A stretch of 64,000 bases of DNA from a virus, in IMG/VR virus record IMGVR_UViG_3300011113_000238, positions 20,111-84,110 of that record; one strand, written 5' to 3'. Positions 32,684 through 41,257 of this stretch are shown piece by piece. The position numbers were made by a program, and so were the translations under genes. The notes beneath the pieces were generated by a model, which did no database searches, had not been told where the DNA came from, and saw only the letters and a list, made by a program, of their open reading frames with translations. The stretch's first letter is position 1. The number at the start of each line of letters is the position of its first letter.

Positions 32684-34870
32684 AGGGACTTTTGCAGGAA
32701 CTAGCAATTTTTCTGCTTCATTCACGTAGTATTCAAAATCAATGTCACCATCAAAGTCCAGCATGTTGTTGCATGTCTTGATGTTCCACGCTGTATCAAT
32801 CCCTAACCTGCGGAAATCCTCAGAACCTTCCAGTGGTTTCATAATCTTGACTAGCTTACCACCGCTCTTACTAGGATAGTACCGGCAGATTCGCTGCTGT
32901 TCAACATCATGAGTGCTTCCATCTTCGTTAGTGTACTCCAAAACCAGCTTTGAACTACGATCAACCTTAGTTCTGAGCATGAAATCCATAATGTCAATCT
33001 TGGAGTGCTCTTCAATGAACTGTCGAATGTCCTTACCATGCACCATAGCAGCCTCTACAGCCTTCTGTACGACTAGAGCGGACTGATTCTGATGCCACCC
33101 TAGCTTCTCGTACTGATAAGCTCCCTTGCGCTTAACATCACCGTTCGTATAAACAGCGTAGTAATTATTTACGTCGCGGATGTACATCTTACTGTAATCG
33201 ACAAACTCAAGGTCAAGTCCTACATCCTTTTGCCATTGATTGCAGACTGCGTTGTATTGATCTTCCGTTTCACGCAGCATGGCGACTGTCAGACCGTCCG
33301 TATTCAACTGAACTAATCTCAGACCTTCAATCTGCAGAAGTCTATCGGCCAGCATGAGCAAGGACAACTGACCATTCAGTGTAATCTGCATAGTGAACTT
33401 AGGATCATAAAACACGGAATACTTGTCGTTGCTCTTACCATACGTACCATTGAGTGCAAGTTTCAACATTGCATTCTCGGCTGATTTCTTATCGTAGGAT
33501 TTACGTTGTAAGTACATATCCTTGTAAATATCGCAGAACGTATCCCCAAGGTGCTCAGGGTAGATTCGATTTGCAATAGCAATGTTGGGGTACATTGAAC
33601 TTACATCTGCATCGCGCACCATATATCGCTTAGTTTCACTAACCACTTTATCCGACAGACTGGCATGTACACCACCTACACCGAAGTCAATCCTGTAACC
33701 ATCCACCAGTACATTCAAAGTAGTAGCCTGACGATGCATTCCCCAGTAGGATTTCTTAGGTACTCGCATCTTCTTCTGTTTCTTGGTGAAGTCCGGTTGA
33801 CCGTCAGCATCCAATGGATACTGCATCACATGATTACCTTCTGCGTCAAACAGATATTCTGTAGCCTTGAGTTCTTCAGTTTCGATCCAACCAAGAGGAT
33901 ACTGCTTCATGAATTCTGCAATGTCTTCCTCAGTGGGTTTAGTCTTGAACCGCTGCTTCTTAACTTCCATTTCAGCGTATTGAGCAACTGAACCAAGATC
34001 ATGTTCTTCAATATCGGAGAACACACCTTTTGTTTCAGTTAGTAATTGCTTACCAAACCATTCGTAGATAGCTTGAAACTCAGGTCGAGAGAAGGAATAG
34101 TAATTGAATAAGCAATCCTTGACTACAATCTTAGGTCGATGTGTCTGGTTCATCTGTCGCTTGCCGTTGCGGTGAGAGTACAGCTTTACACCGGCTTTCT
34201 CAAGTTCCATCTGAAAGTATTCCGCGCCGATCTTTGTATCATCAGCGTTAGTAAAGTCACGACCAAGTTTAATACTCAACTTATCTCGGAAGTCAATCTG
34301 AGATTCTGATACGAAGTAAAACTGCCGTGTGCATTCTACATCATGCTCGTTGTACTGTTTAATCTTGTCGATGTGTTCTGCAGTAAGCTCCTGATGAATA
34401 TCGTAAGGTAAATCCTCGATATTGTTCATACGCATATTGAATTCGATCATCTTAAGGCCAGTAGAACGAGCCTTGTTATTAAAGTGCCAGATGCGGTAAA
34501 GGTCAACTTGTTTGACGTACTCATCAGCAGTCTTTACGGTGTTGCCGAAACCATCCTTGAAAGAATCAATCTGATCCTGAGCCATGCGGAAAACCCTACG
34601 AGCAATCTTCTTACCATCTGTAGGTAACTTACCACGTAGCTTCAGAATCTCGTGCATGATGGGGTAGTCGAAACCCTTGGAGTTGAACCCGACCATGCGG
34701 AAGTCGTTATCGTGCAAGTAGTCCATGCAGGCGAAAATACGGTCGATCTGATTCATTCGGAAAGAGCACTCAAAGGTCTGTTTGAATTTACCGTCTGCTC
34801 GGACAATGCTGAATGTAAATGCATCCTTGAATGTCTCAATGTCGTAGATAAAATCCCTTGTGTAATCCAT
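32666..34870 (-). CDS. Family B DNA polymerase
   Basis: 734 residues. Exonuclease motifs: FIYDIETF, VGFNSKGFDYP, QYNEHDVECT. Polymerase motif A: VRDADVSSMYPNIAIANRIY; motif B: LKLALNGTYGKSNDKYSVFY; motif C: VQLNTDGLTV, where the first Asp of the usual DTD is Asn, as in a set of phage PolB enzymes. It replicates the phage genome with the primase-helicase and SSB around it. The short length suggests a compact phage type without obvious protein-priming insertions. A promoter-like TGTGCTATACT lies upstream near 34905-34915. A homing nuclease is inserted between it and the helicase gene. Confidence 0.9.
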   Translation of the reverse strand: MDYTRDFIYDIETFKDAFTFSIVRADGKFKQTFECSFRMNQIDRIFACMDYLHDNDFRMVGFNSKGFDYPIMHEILKLRGKLPTDGKKIARRVFRMAQDQIDSFKDGFGNTVKTADEYVKQVDLYRIWHFNNKARSTGLKMIEFNMRMNNIEDLPYDIHQELTAEHIDKIKQYNEHDVECTRQFYFVSESQIDFRDKLSIKLGRDFTNADDTKIGAEYFQMELEKAGVKLYSHRNGKRQMNQTHRPKIVVKDCLFNYYSFSRPEFQAIYEWFGKQLLTETKGVFSDIEEHDLGSVAQYAEMEVKKQRFKTKPTEEDIAEFMKQYPLGWIETEELKATEYLFDAEGNHVMQYPLDADGQPDFTKKQKKMRVPKKSYWGMHRQATTLNVLVDGYRIDFGVGGVHASLSDKVVSETKRYMVRDADVSSMYPNIAIANRIYPEHLGDTFCDIYKDMYLQRKSYDKKSAENAMLKLALNGTYGKSNDKYSVFYDPKFTMQITLNGQLSLLMLADRLLQIEGLRLVQLNTDGLTVAMLRETEDQYNAVCNQWQKDVGLDLEFVDYSKMYIRDVNNYYAVYTNGDVKRKGAYQYEKLGWHQNQSALVVQKAVEAAMVHGKDIRQFIEEHSKIDIMDFMLRTKVDRSSKLVLEYTNEDGSTHDVEQQRICRYYPSKSGGKLVKIMKPLEGSEDFRRLGIDTAWNIKTCNNMLDFDGDIDFEYYVNEAEKLLVPAKVPQPVLQ

Positions 34871-34937
34871 GCGTTCTCCAAAAGTAAAAGTCCAGAAGTA
34901 CTAGAGTATAGCACATTCTGGACTGTTGTTCATAGAA

Positions 34938-34959
34938 CCTGCAAAATTCTGGGCAGGTA
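34938..34959 (-). terminator. Hairpin after the HNH endonuclease gene
   Basis: ACCTGC / GCAGGT stem with 10-base loop, followed on the minus strand by TTCTATG. A weak terminator placed between the inserted HNH gene and the polymerase promoter. Confidence 0.45.
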
Positions 34960-34969
34960 TTGTTGAAGG

Positions 34970-35881
34970 TTACGTTCCATGTCGCTCAGTGTAACCAGCA
35001 CCTTGTTCGTTCACCTTCTTGATGAGTGCATCTCGACACTCTATGGCCATCCTGAGAGCTTCATCGTCGCCGTATTTTACACAAGAAAATCCCCGTACAG
35101 TTTTGACGCGATTAACACCAACTGCCACAGTGTATCTTCTAATCAGAGTACCACGTTGGTTAAACCCTTCGTAATACGAAATCATACTATGACCGGTTGT
35201 ATTATTTTTGTTTTTACTTCTATTTCTCCCATTCAACTCAGGTATCACTACTCTTAAATTCTCAATTCTATTGTCATTGCGAATTCCATTAATGTGATCA
35301 ATCCACAAACCTTCTGGTATTTTACCATAATTAAAGAACCACACTAACCGATGTACTTTGTAATGATTACCGAAACCGTGGATTTTCCAATATCCATCAG
35401 AAATGTCAAGTGAACCAGCTACATCTCCTTTTTGAACTTTTGAACCATGTGATGTTTTACCTTTCCATCTGAGACAACTCGGACTAGTTTCATCGTATTC
35501 CAGATAAAGTTTTAACTTGTTGCAATATTTTTCAGGAAGGTCTGTTAAGTCCTCTCGTAGTTTCAGATTGGTTAATTTAGCATTTGTACAATCTCCGTCT
35601 TCAAAAACTAAACTATAACCATCAGGTATCGTACCGTTATGTAGCATCCATATAATCTTCGGAATACTGTACGCGCTTTTCTGATAATTGAGAACAAGAA
35701 ATCCATCATAACTTATTCCACCTGCTTGTCCATTATTTCTTCTGGGCACTAATTTACCACCGTTACCTACTCTCATGTGCTTCCAGCGTAAACAGGTTAG
35801 AGACGTTTCATCGTAAACGAATAATCCATGAATATCTAACTGGTCTAGTTTGTCGTGCGCTTTTCTGATGCGTTCTAACAT
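34970..35881 (-). CDS. HNH homing endonuclease with a duplicated N-terminal module
   Basis: 303 residues. Two tandem copies of a roughly 110-residue module start FVYDETSLTCLRWKHMRVGN (about 20) and YLEYDETSPSCLRWKGKTSH (about 130). The second copy carries an intact HNH: HRLVWFFNYGKIPEGLWIDH, INGIRNDNRIENLRV. The first has lost it (PKIIWMLHNGTIPDGYSLVF, EDGDCTNAKLTNLKL). An AP2-like DNA-binding end follows (TTGHSMISYYEGFNQRG, YTVAVGVNRVKTVRGF). It lies between DNA polymerase and primase-helicase, a usual homing site. GGAGTAAT precedes ATG. Confidence 0.8.
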   Translation of the reverse strand: MLERIRKAHDKLDQLDIHGLFVYDETSLTCLRWKHMRVGNGGKLVPRRNNGQAGGISYDGFLVLNYQKSAYSIPKIIWMLHNGTIPDGYSLVFEDGDCTNAKLTNLKLREDLTDLPEKYCNKLKLYLEYDETSPSCLRWKGKTSHGSKVQKGDVAGSLDISDGYWKIHGFGNHYKVHRLVWFFNYGKIPEGLWIDHINGIRNDNRIENLRVVIPELNGRNRSKNKNNTTGHSMISYYEGFNQRGTLIRRYTVAVGVNRVKTVRGFSCVKYGDDEALRMAIECRDALIKKVNEQGAGYTERHGT

Positions 35882-35951
35882 ATTACTCCATTGTTGTAGT
35901 TAAGTAATCTTTATTTTACCACAACAACAGAGTAATTTCAATAGCTAATTA

Positions 35952-37700
35952 TCAGTTCGGACTGTTTTCGTCAAGCCATGTATCAAGATCGTGCAAAGTA
36001 TGTGTCTGCGAGTCATAGTAAATTTTACCGGCTGGACCTGTTTCGGACATTAACCGATTTTTACTCAGATAGATACTTGTGGAATTGCGTTCCACTAAAT
36101 CTTCTGCCAACTTATTCCGAACTAACAAAATGTTAGCACTCGCTGACTTCATGACCGACGATGAACCCATAATATCGCTCTCGCTAATCATACCACCTGA
36201 CGATTGATCTTTCTGACCAGATTGACCCTTTCGCACATGGTTGATCAAGAAGAAGGTGCAATTGTGACTCTTAATCATAGATTTAATCCATTTCATAGCA
36301 ACGGCCTGTTCATCAATGGTCAATCCGTCAATTCCAATATCTGTCCAAGGGTCTACTACGATTAACCGCACACCTGATGAAATCACCATCTGTTCAACCA
36401 CTGCTTGAAATTGCTCGAAAGATGAATCACGATCCTCTACAAGCATAAACCGAGGACTACCATCTTCGCGTTCAAATAGTTCTTTCCCAGATGCCTTGAT
36501 TTTCTCAGATTGTAGAAACTTAACCTTATCTTCCGAATTAAGTTTAGCCAGTTTCTGCTGAACGTGCCGACTAAGTAGCACTTCACCATACTGTGATGCA
36601 TTCAATTCAAGCGAAACAACACCCACGGTGTATGGTGAATTGAAAATCCAGTGATAAATCATCTCGTTTACCAAACTTGTCTTACCGCCACCCGTAACCC
36701 CACTGCATGTATAAGCGTGACCCAGCGTCAACCCTCCACCCAGCATATCATTCAGTTTACCAAATACAGGCGGTAAAGTAATCTTTTCCTGCGAAGACTG
36801 ATCAAGCATCTTTTGGTAAATATCAGTTGACGCTAATACACCGGCAGGTACGTATGCTTTGGCACTGTAAAAGTCACTAATAAACTGACGGTCTTTACCT
36901 TTCTGCAACATATCATTGGGGTCTTTCATCGACCAGTTGGCAATGAACACTTTACCCTTTGGTAGTGCATTCACAGCTTTTTCCATTGCTTCCATACCGG
37001 GTTCATCTGCATCGTATCCAAGTACAATCTTGGAATACTTGTCAAACCATGCATAGTTTTTTGCAATTTGCTTTGCACTACCTGTTTCTCCTACGGTTGG
37101 AGAAACCACAACTGGTTCAAAGTCCCAATTTTTTGTCTTATAGTAATCTTTGAGCATTTGATAGGCAGCGAGAGCGTCATGTTCCCCACCTACGATCAGA
37201 CATACCTTAGCATCTTGCTTGTATTTGAACTGCCCGAACATGTCACAACTTACACCAGTGCGACCTATTGAACCACCAAATTGCTTAGGGTGTACTCGCG
37301 GTTTCCAACCTGTCAATTCACCTTGCTCTGTGCAAGGGTAGTAAACGGCACTAACTTCTTCATCGTCATCATACTCTACACGTACACCAAATGTCTGATA
37401 AACGTCATCACGAATGCCGCGATAACCATTACCTTTACTAGTAGTGCGAGATTTCAATTCAGCAGTTTGCTCAGTAGTGACTATTTCTTTCAGTTTCTCA
37501 TTTTTTTCCATATGATCCTTTGTTTGGTGTTTAATGCTTACTTTAATCTTTGACGGTTTAGACGGGTTGTTCAACCGGTATTCTTCACTAGGTACTGTAA
37601 AATTACAGGACCAACAGAAGCTACTCCCATCACTATAGATCGCTTTCGCGTCACTACTCCCGCATTCATCGCAGGATGTATGTTTAATAAAATTTGCCAC
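35952..37700 (-). CDS. Primase-helicase, T7 gp4-like
   Basis: 582 residues from GTG 37700, preceded by AAGGAGAACA; the longer upstream frame has no ribosome site. Zinc-binding primase domain: HTSCDECGSSDAKAI, FCWSCNF. Toprim: VCLIVGGEHDALAAYQML, IVLGYDADEPGMEAM. RecA-type hexameric helicase: CSGVTGGGKTSLVNEMI (Walker A), LIVVDPWTDIG (Walker B), FLINHVRKGQSGQKDQSSGG, GSSSVMKSASANILLVRNK. It unwinds the fork and makes primers. Homing nucleases flank it on both sides. Confidence 0.9.
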   Translation of the reverse strand: MANFIKHTSCDECGSSDAKAIYSDGSSFCWSCNFTVPSEEYRLNNPSKPSKIKVSIKHQTKDHMEKNEKLKEIVTTEQTAELKSRTTSKGNGYRGIRDDVYQTFGVRVEYDDDEEVSAVYYPCTEQGELTGWKPRVHPKQFGGSIGRTGVSCDMFGQFKYKQDAKVCLIVGGEHDALAAYQMLKDYYKTKNWDFEPVVVSPTVGETGSAKQIAKNYAWFDKYSKIVLGYDADEPGMEAMEKAVNALPKGKVFIANWSMKDPNDMLQKGKDRQFISDFYSAKAYVPAGVLASTDIYQKMLDQSSQEKITLPPVFGKLNDMLGGGLTLGHAYTCSGVTGGGKTSLVNEMIYHWIFNSPYTVGVVSLELNASQYGEVLLSRHVQQKLAKLNSEDKVKFLQSEKIKASGKELFEREDGSPRFMLVEDRDSSFEQFQAVVEQMVISSGVRLIVVDPWTDIGIDGLTIDEQAVAMKWIKSMIKSHNCTFFLINHVRKGQSGQKDQSSGGMISESDIMGSSSVMKSASANILLVRNKLAEDLVERNSTSIYLSKNRLMSETGPAGKIYYDSQTHTLHDLDTWLDENSPN

Positions 37701-37710
37701 TGTTCTCCTT

Positions 37711-38571
37711 TTAAAGATCAATCATATCACGAATACCTCTTAACTCGCTCTCAACTTTTTTCACTTCAGAAATAAGTTCTAACTTTTGAGCTTCTTTAAT
37801 CTTTTGCTGTTTGTCACGGAACGCAAGTGCATCTAATAATGAATCAGCATGGTCAGAGTCCCCGAAGAACTTTGACCACTCCTTGTCGTGAAGTCTACCT
37901 CTCGCTACCCAACCATCAGAAAGTCTATGCACACCCGTAATGCCTATGCAATTTCTACCTTCCGCATTTTTATCGTCCCTCAAGAATGTGTTCTGACTTT
38001 GAGTTACGGCTATTAAATTACTAGGCTTATTGTTAGATGGATTTGAATCTATGTGGTTTACAACTAAGTCCGCACTCAGATTTCTTTGGTTGTATAGAAC
38101 CCAAACAACTCTATGACATTGATTTTGCACTTTCAATACTCGAACAGTATAATAACCTCTATCGTTTACCCCTCCTGCGTTTTTATGCGGAACAGCTTTT
38201 ATTGAACTACCTTTATCAAAATCTTTCCATTTTAGACCGCTAGGTGATTCGTCTGAAATATACCAAAACTTATTACAGTAGTCAAACGTCAACTCTGAAT
38301 GAGTCTTAGTGTAATTTTTTTGTATATTTAGTAATTTACTTTTATCTGGACACTCTGACAATAATTTGCATTCTATTTGAATTGCCTCGAACTTAGTCAA
38401 CGCGCTTTTAATAATATTCACCTTAAAATTACAAGACTCTAATCTTTTAAGTAGTCTTTCACTTCTGCTCTTTTTAAATAGGTAAGGTCTTTTTTCATTT
38501 CCATGTCCTATGTAGAATACGCCATCAGAATCTTCATATGAATAAACGCAGAATCGTCTATCTTCTTCCAT
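37711..38571 (-). CDS. Dual-domain homing nuclease: GIY-YIG plus HNH
   Basis: 286 residues. Residues 7-75 are GIY-YIG-like: FCVYSYEDSDGVFYIGHGNE, KRPYLFKK..., ALTKFEAIQIECKLLSECP. Residues about 120-200 are HNH-like: GYYTVRVLKVQNQCHRVVWV, LVVNHIDSNPSNNKPSNLIA, VTQSQN. An AP2-like segment (ITGVHRLSDGWVARGRLHDK) and a coiled coil follow. Joining both nuclease folds in one short protein is unusual. It stands between primase-helicase and an NTase-fold gene. AAGGAGCAAT precedes ATG. Confidence 0.75.
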   Translation of the reverse strand: MEEDRRFCVYSYEDSDGVFYIGHGNEKRPYLFKKSRSERLLKRLESCNFKVNIIKSALTKFEAIQIECKLLSECPDKSKLLNIQKNYTKTHSELTFDYCNKFWYISDESPSGLKWKDFDKGSSIKAVPHKNAGGVNDRGYYTVRVLKVQNQCHRVVWVLYNQRNLSADLVVNHIDSNPSNNKPSNLIAVTQSQNTFLRDDKNAEGRNCIGITGVHRLSDGWVARGRLHDKEWSKFFGDSDHADSLLDALAFRDKQQKIKEAQKLELISEVKKVESELRGIRDMIDL

Positions 38572-38581
38572 GTATTGCTCC

Positions 38582-39181
38582 TTAGATATTAATTACTTCA
38601 ATATGCTGACGGTACAACTTAACTAGATTAATATTACTATCTTCCATGATTTCATAATCAGGGAATTTCTTAATGATCTTGACGATGTACGGATCATCCA
38701 ATTTATACCGCTTGTCAATCAAGAGAACTTTAGCAGCTTCTGCTACTGCAAATTCATATGAAGGCTCCACACGAGTACCGTCATATTCAATCTTGCAGAT
38801 ACTAACAGGAAAGCGATCTATTGTTCTACCAACTGTAGTACCCTGCATCAGCATCAATTGAAAATCCAGAAACATATACCGGAAGTCAACGACCAATTCA
38901 AGGTTATTATCACGAGCATATTCCCCGCGATTCTCACCTTTCTTTACTTCTTTAATCTTTACGCCGATCATCTTAAACAGATTCTGCACCTGCTCTAGTT
39001 TAACATCAGTGATGTAGCAGTCAATGTCTTTTGCTGGTTTACCGAAGTACCAATCTCGCGGAGCGCCACCAGCTACAACTGCAGTGGGGCAGAGAACCCA
39101 AAGGTTACTCAGCATGCGCTTTGCAGCAATAATCTGCCACATGATGATTAGTTTATAGAATACACTCTTGATGAATTTCAT
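38582..39181 (-). CDS. Nucleotidyltransferase-fold protein (poly(A) polymerase/CCA-enzyme head-like)
   Basis: 199 residues. AVVAGGAPRDWYFGKPAKDI, DCYITDV is the GG...RD...DxD signature of the class II nucleotidyltransferase head shared by tRNA CCA-adding enzymes and poly(A) polymerases. LELVVDFRYMFLDFQLMLMQ supplies a possible third acidic residue. The helical body needed for tRNA binding is short. In this phage the tRNA-like elements lack an encoded CCA, so a tRNA-repair role is tempting but unproven. AAGGAGAATAT precedes ATG. Confidence 0.6.
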   Translation of the reverse strand: MKFIKSVFYKLIIMWQIIAAKRMLSNLWVLCPTAVVAGGAPRDWYFGKPAKDIDCYITDVKLEQVQNLFKMIGVKIKEVKKGENRGEYARDNNLELVVDFRYMFLDFQLMLMQGTTVGRTIDRFPVSICKIEYDGTRVEPSYEFAVAEAAKVLLIDKRYKLDDPYIVKIIKKFPDYEIMEDSNINLVKLYRQHIEVINI

Positions 39182-39190
39182 ATATTCTCC

Positions 39191-39304
39191 TTAGTATTTA
39201 CCGAACTTAAACACGCGATAACGCTTACCCATAACCTGCAGGTACAACCCACCGTACTTAAAGTACATAGGATTCTGCCATACAAATAACTTTGGTTGCT
39301 TCAT
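39191..39304 (-). CDS. Very small basic protein
   Basis: 37 residues: MKQPKLFVWQNPMYFKYGG to YRVFKFGKY. GGGGGTTTTAAT precedes ATG. The stop abuts the ribosome site of the NTase-fold gene. Basic and aromatic; function unknown. Confidence 0.45.
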   Translation of the reverse strand: MKQPKLFVWQNPMYFKYGGLYLQVMGKRYRVFKFGKY

Positions 39305-39305
39305 A

Positions 39306-39500
39306 TTAAAACCCCCGATAATGGTAGCGACTACTACGATAAGTCTGCTTGGTTATTCGATAAGCGTTAACAAAAGCATTCTTGACGGATTTATACAGAA
39401 CTACCATAAACACCAAAGGTAGCAACGAAATATCCAAGTAATATTGCGCAAAGTGCAGCAGGATTTTAACCTTAATTTTAACTTCAGTGAAATAGCTCAT
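39306..39500 (-). CDS. Small membrane-associated protein
   Basis: 64 residues with one hydrophobic helix (YYLDISLLPLVFMVVLYKSV) and a basic C-terminus (RITKQTYRSSRYHYRGF). AAAGGAGTTAC precedes ATG and a conserved leader hairpin lies upstream. Unknown. Confidence 0.5.
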   Translation of the reverse strand: MSYFTEVKIKVKILLHFAQYYLDISLLPLVFMVVLYKSVKNAFVNAYRITKQTYRSSRYHYRGF

Positions 39501-39517
39501 GTAACTCCTTTGGAAGC

Positions 39518-39560
39518 GGCAGCTTTAAGAAGCTACCTTTGTTTGTTGATGCTGCAATTG
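39518..39560 (-). promoter_or_regulatory. Promoter and leader hairpin, copy 2 of a repeated 5' leader
   Basis: Minus strand: TGCTACAAT near 39551-39559, then CAACAAACAAA, then GGTAGCT / AGCTGCC hairpin (39518-39537), then AAAGGAG. Same order and similar sequence as at 32627 and 42468. Confidence 0.6.
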
Positions 39561-39601
39561 TAGCATAGCACCATCCCCGATGGGGCTGGTTTACACAGAT
39601 A

Positions 39602-39940
39602 TTACAGCAAGTCCTGCTTATTTTTACCAATAATTGCAGCAGCAGTAACCACCGCACGGTTAGGTTCGATGCCTGACACGACAATCTTCTCTTCGTAAGT
39701 CTCAGAGTCATAAGATACAGCATCCCACCCACCACCCGCACCAGGAATTAAAGCAAGATTTAGCTGCACTTGCAACTGCCTGTTATCCGCATCGTCTTTC
39801 AATGGATTCCAGAAGCACAAGAAGTCCCCGTATTCATCCTGAAGGCGCATACCCTTGGTTGTATCTAGCGCCCAACCACCTACACGCATATTTACAGATG
39901 CAGCCGCTAACTCAAGTAAATCTCTGTCGGTGTAAGTCAT
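39602..39940 (-). CDS. Conserved phage protein (DUF2591-like layout)
   Basis: 112 residues: RDLLELAAASVNMRV at the N-terminus, FLCFWNPLKDDADNRQLQVQ in the middle and NRAVVTAAAIIGKN near the end. This arrangement recurs in many small phage proteins of unknown function. It overlaps the next gene by 4 bp. Confidence 0.55.
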   Translation of the reverse strand: MTYTDRDLLELAAASVNMRVGGWALDTTKGMRLQDEYGDFLCFWNPLKDDADNRQLQVQLNLALIPGAGGGWDAVSYDSETYEEKIVVSGIEPNRAVVTAAAIIGKNKQDLL

Positions 39941-40245
39941 AGTACTTCCACGGATTTTAACTTACCTGTTTCACCATCAAAGGTAACGCGAGTGTTGCAA
40001 TTATCACCAATGTCGAAGCACCATGCGAATGATTCACTGAACTCATCAACAGTGCTAAATCTAGCAAAGCGAACGCGATCTGGTTTAGGCTCTGGCTTGA
40101 TGCGGTATTGATAGTGAACGACCCAACAAGGCTCATTAACTGTTGACCAACGATCAGCATCGTGGACCCTGCATTCAATAACTGACCCATCTGCCCAAGC
40201 CTTAATCAGCTCTGCGTGTTTGTGCGGTTTATTCTGTTTACTCAT
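39937..40245 (-). CDS. Small protein, paralogue of the 55541 gene
   Basis: 102 residues. PHKHAELIKAWADGSVIECR, YQYRIKPEPKPDRVRFA and FDGETGKLKSVEVL match PHKHADILRAIADGDVVQFS, YEWRIKPEVKPDIVRYA and FDYETGKLKSAEVI of the gene at 55541-55873. Two diverged copies in one phage on opposite arms. Unknown function. Confidence 0.6.
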   Translation of the reverse strand: MSKQNKPHKHAELIKAWADGSVIECRVHDADRWSTVNEPCWVVHYQYRIKPEPKPDRVRFARFSTVDEFSESFAWCFDIGDNCNTRVTFDGETGKLKSVEVL

Positions 40246-40433
40246 TTTAGTTCCTTTCCTTGTTTGTCATGAACGCGAATCTTACCAGTTTTTGTAACGT
40301 AAACCTGAAGGGTTTCTTTAGGTGTTGTAATTTGTACAACAACCCAACCTTTCTTCTCGTCGGAAGCACATCGGGTAACCTCCGCTGCTCCGAACTCGAA
40401 ACCAAAGCATGTTTCTTTGTAGTGAGTACTCAT
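40242..40433 (-). CDS. Small hypothetical protein
   Basis: 63 residues: FGFEFGAAEVTRCASDEKKG, VVVQITTPKETLQVYVTKTG, KIRVHDKQG. A small beta-rich protein, overlapping both neighbours by 4 bp, so translated by coupling. Confidence 0.5.
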   Translation of the reverse strand: MSTHYKETCFGFEFGAAEVTRCASDEKKGWVVVQITTPKETLQVYVTKTGKIRVHDKQGKELK

Positions 40434-40699
40434 TTGATGACTTCCTTTTGCAAAGATAAATGACTCAGCTCTCTTGAGAATTCAACGGAAGTAGAATCGT
40501 CCTCACCAATAACCTGAGCACCATCTATTACGGCACCATACGGGACTTTACCTTGCACCATGTGCTGTCGGGTATCGCACGGTAAGTGCCTGTCAGCAAC
40601 AATCATGGCGTTAGCTGCAGGCCAGAATAAAGCAGGAACGACTCGTTGCCATTTCATGATGCCGCAAATATCGTATTCAATTTTAGATGCGTCGTTCAT
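40430..40699 (-). CDS. Small hypothetical protein
   Basis: 89 residues: GIMKWQRVVPALFWPAANAM, IVADRHLPCDTRQHMVQGKV. Overlaps neighbours by 4 bp. No family recognised. Confidence 0.5.
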   Translation of the reverse strand: MNDASKIEYDICGIMKWQRVVPALFWPAANAMIVADRHLPCDTRQHMVQGKVPYGAVIDGAQVIGEDDSTSVEFSRELSHLSLQKEVIK

Positions 40700-40917
40700 T
40701 TTACACCTTTCATCATTCGGTTAACCGCACTGCGAATGGCAGGCCATTCTTTTGGATCAACCCTGATTGTACCACAGTCCGAATGCGTCTGAGTGATTTC
40801 GATGAATTCACCACCGCCTTCATCTACGATTTTAACCTCGGTAGCCATCTCGGAGTACAGAGGTTTGTCTTCTGGTACTACGGTCATAGCTGTGCATCGT
40901 TGTGTATATTTGGTCAT
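40696..40917 (-). CDS. Small hypothetical protein
   Basis: 73 residues: TEVKIVDEGGGEFIEITQTH, CGTIRVDPKEWPAIRSAVNR. The ending resembles small phage proteins that fold as a beta-sheet with a C-terminal helix. Unknown. Confidence 0.5.
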   Translation of the reverse strand: MTKYTQRCTAMTVVPEDKPLYSEMATEVKIVDEGGGEFIEITQTHSDCGTIRVDPKEWPAIRSAVNRMMKGVK

Positions 40918-40925
40918 ATATCCCC

Positions 40926-41078
40926 TTAACGCTTACTAGGGTCGTGCAAAACCTGAAGCAGCATATTGATGCTTGCAATGACCTGTTGCTGATGTTGAAG
41001 CGGCAGTTGATCCCACGAGCGAGTATCACCCGCTTTAGCTGCGATTGCTTGCCAGTACGCTACTACGCTAAATTCCAT
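40926..41078 (-). CDS. Small helical protein
   Basis: 50 residues, MEFSVVAYWQAIAAKAGDTR to LQVLHDPSKR, with AAGGAGATAATT before ATG. Good ribosome site and tight spacing support a real gene. Confidence 0.5.
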   Translation of the reverse strand: MEFSVVAYWQAIAAKAGDTRSWDQLPLQHQQQVIASINMLLQVLHDPSKR

Positions 41079-41093
41079 AATTATCTCCTTAAA

Positions 41094-41255
41094 TTAAAAC
41101 ACAAGCGAATCAATCTCACCTTGCTGCACTAGCTGCTGCTCAAGGTTAAACCGATGTTCGTACAGTTCATTTAATTCGTTCTGCATGCTACGGATTGTAT
41201 CACGCATTTCTTCAATGTCACGCTGCACGAACTCTAGTTGTTGCTTAAGTTGCAT
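41094..41255 (-). CDS. Small coiled-coil protein
   Basis: 53 residues, almost entirely heptad-like (QLEFVQRDIEEMRDTIRSMQ, YEHRFNLEQQLVQQGE). GGAGTAAAC precedes ATG. Lies between two hypothetical genes with no gap. Confidence 0.5.
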   Translation of the reverse strand: MQLKQQLEFVQRDIEEMRDTIRSMQNELNELYEHRFNLEQQLVQQGEIDSLVF

Positions 41256-41257
41256 GT

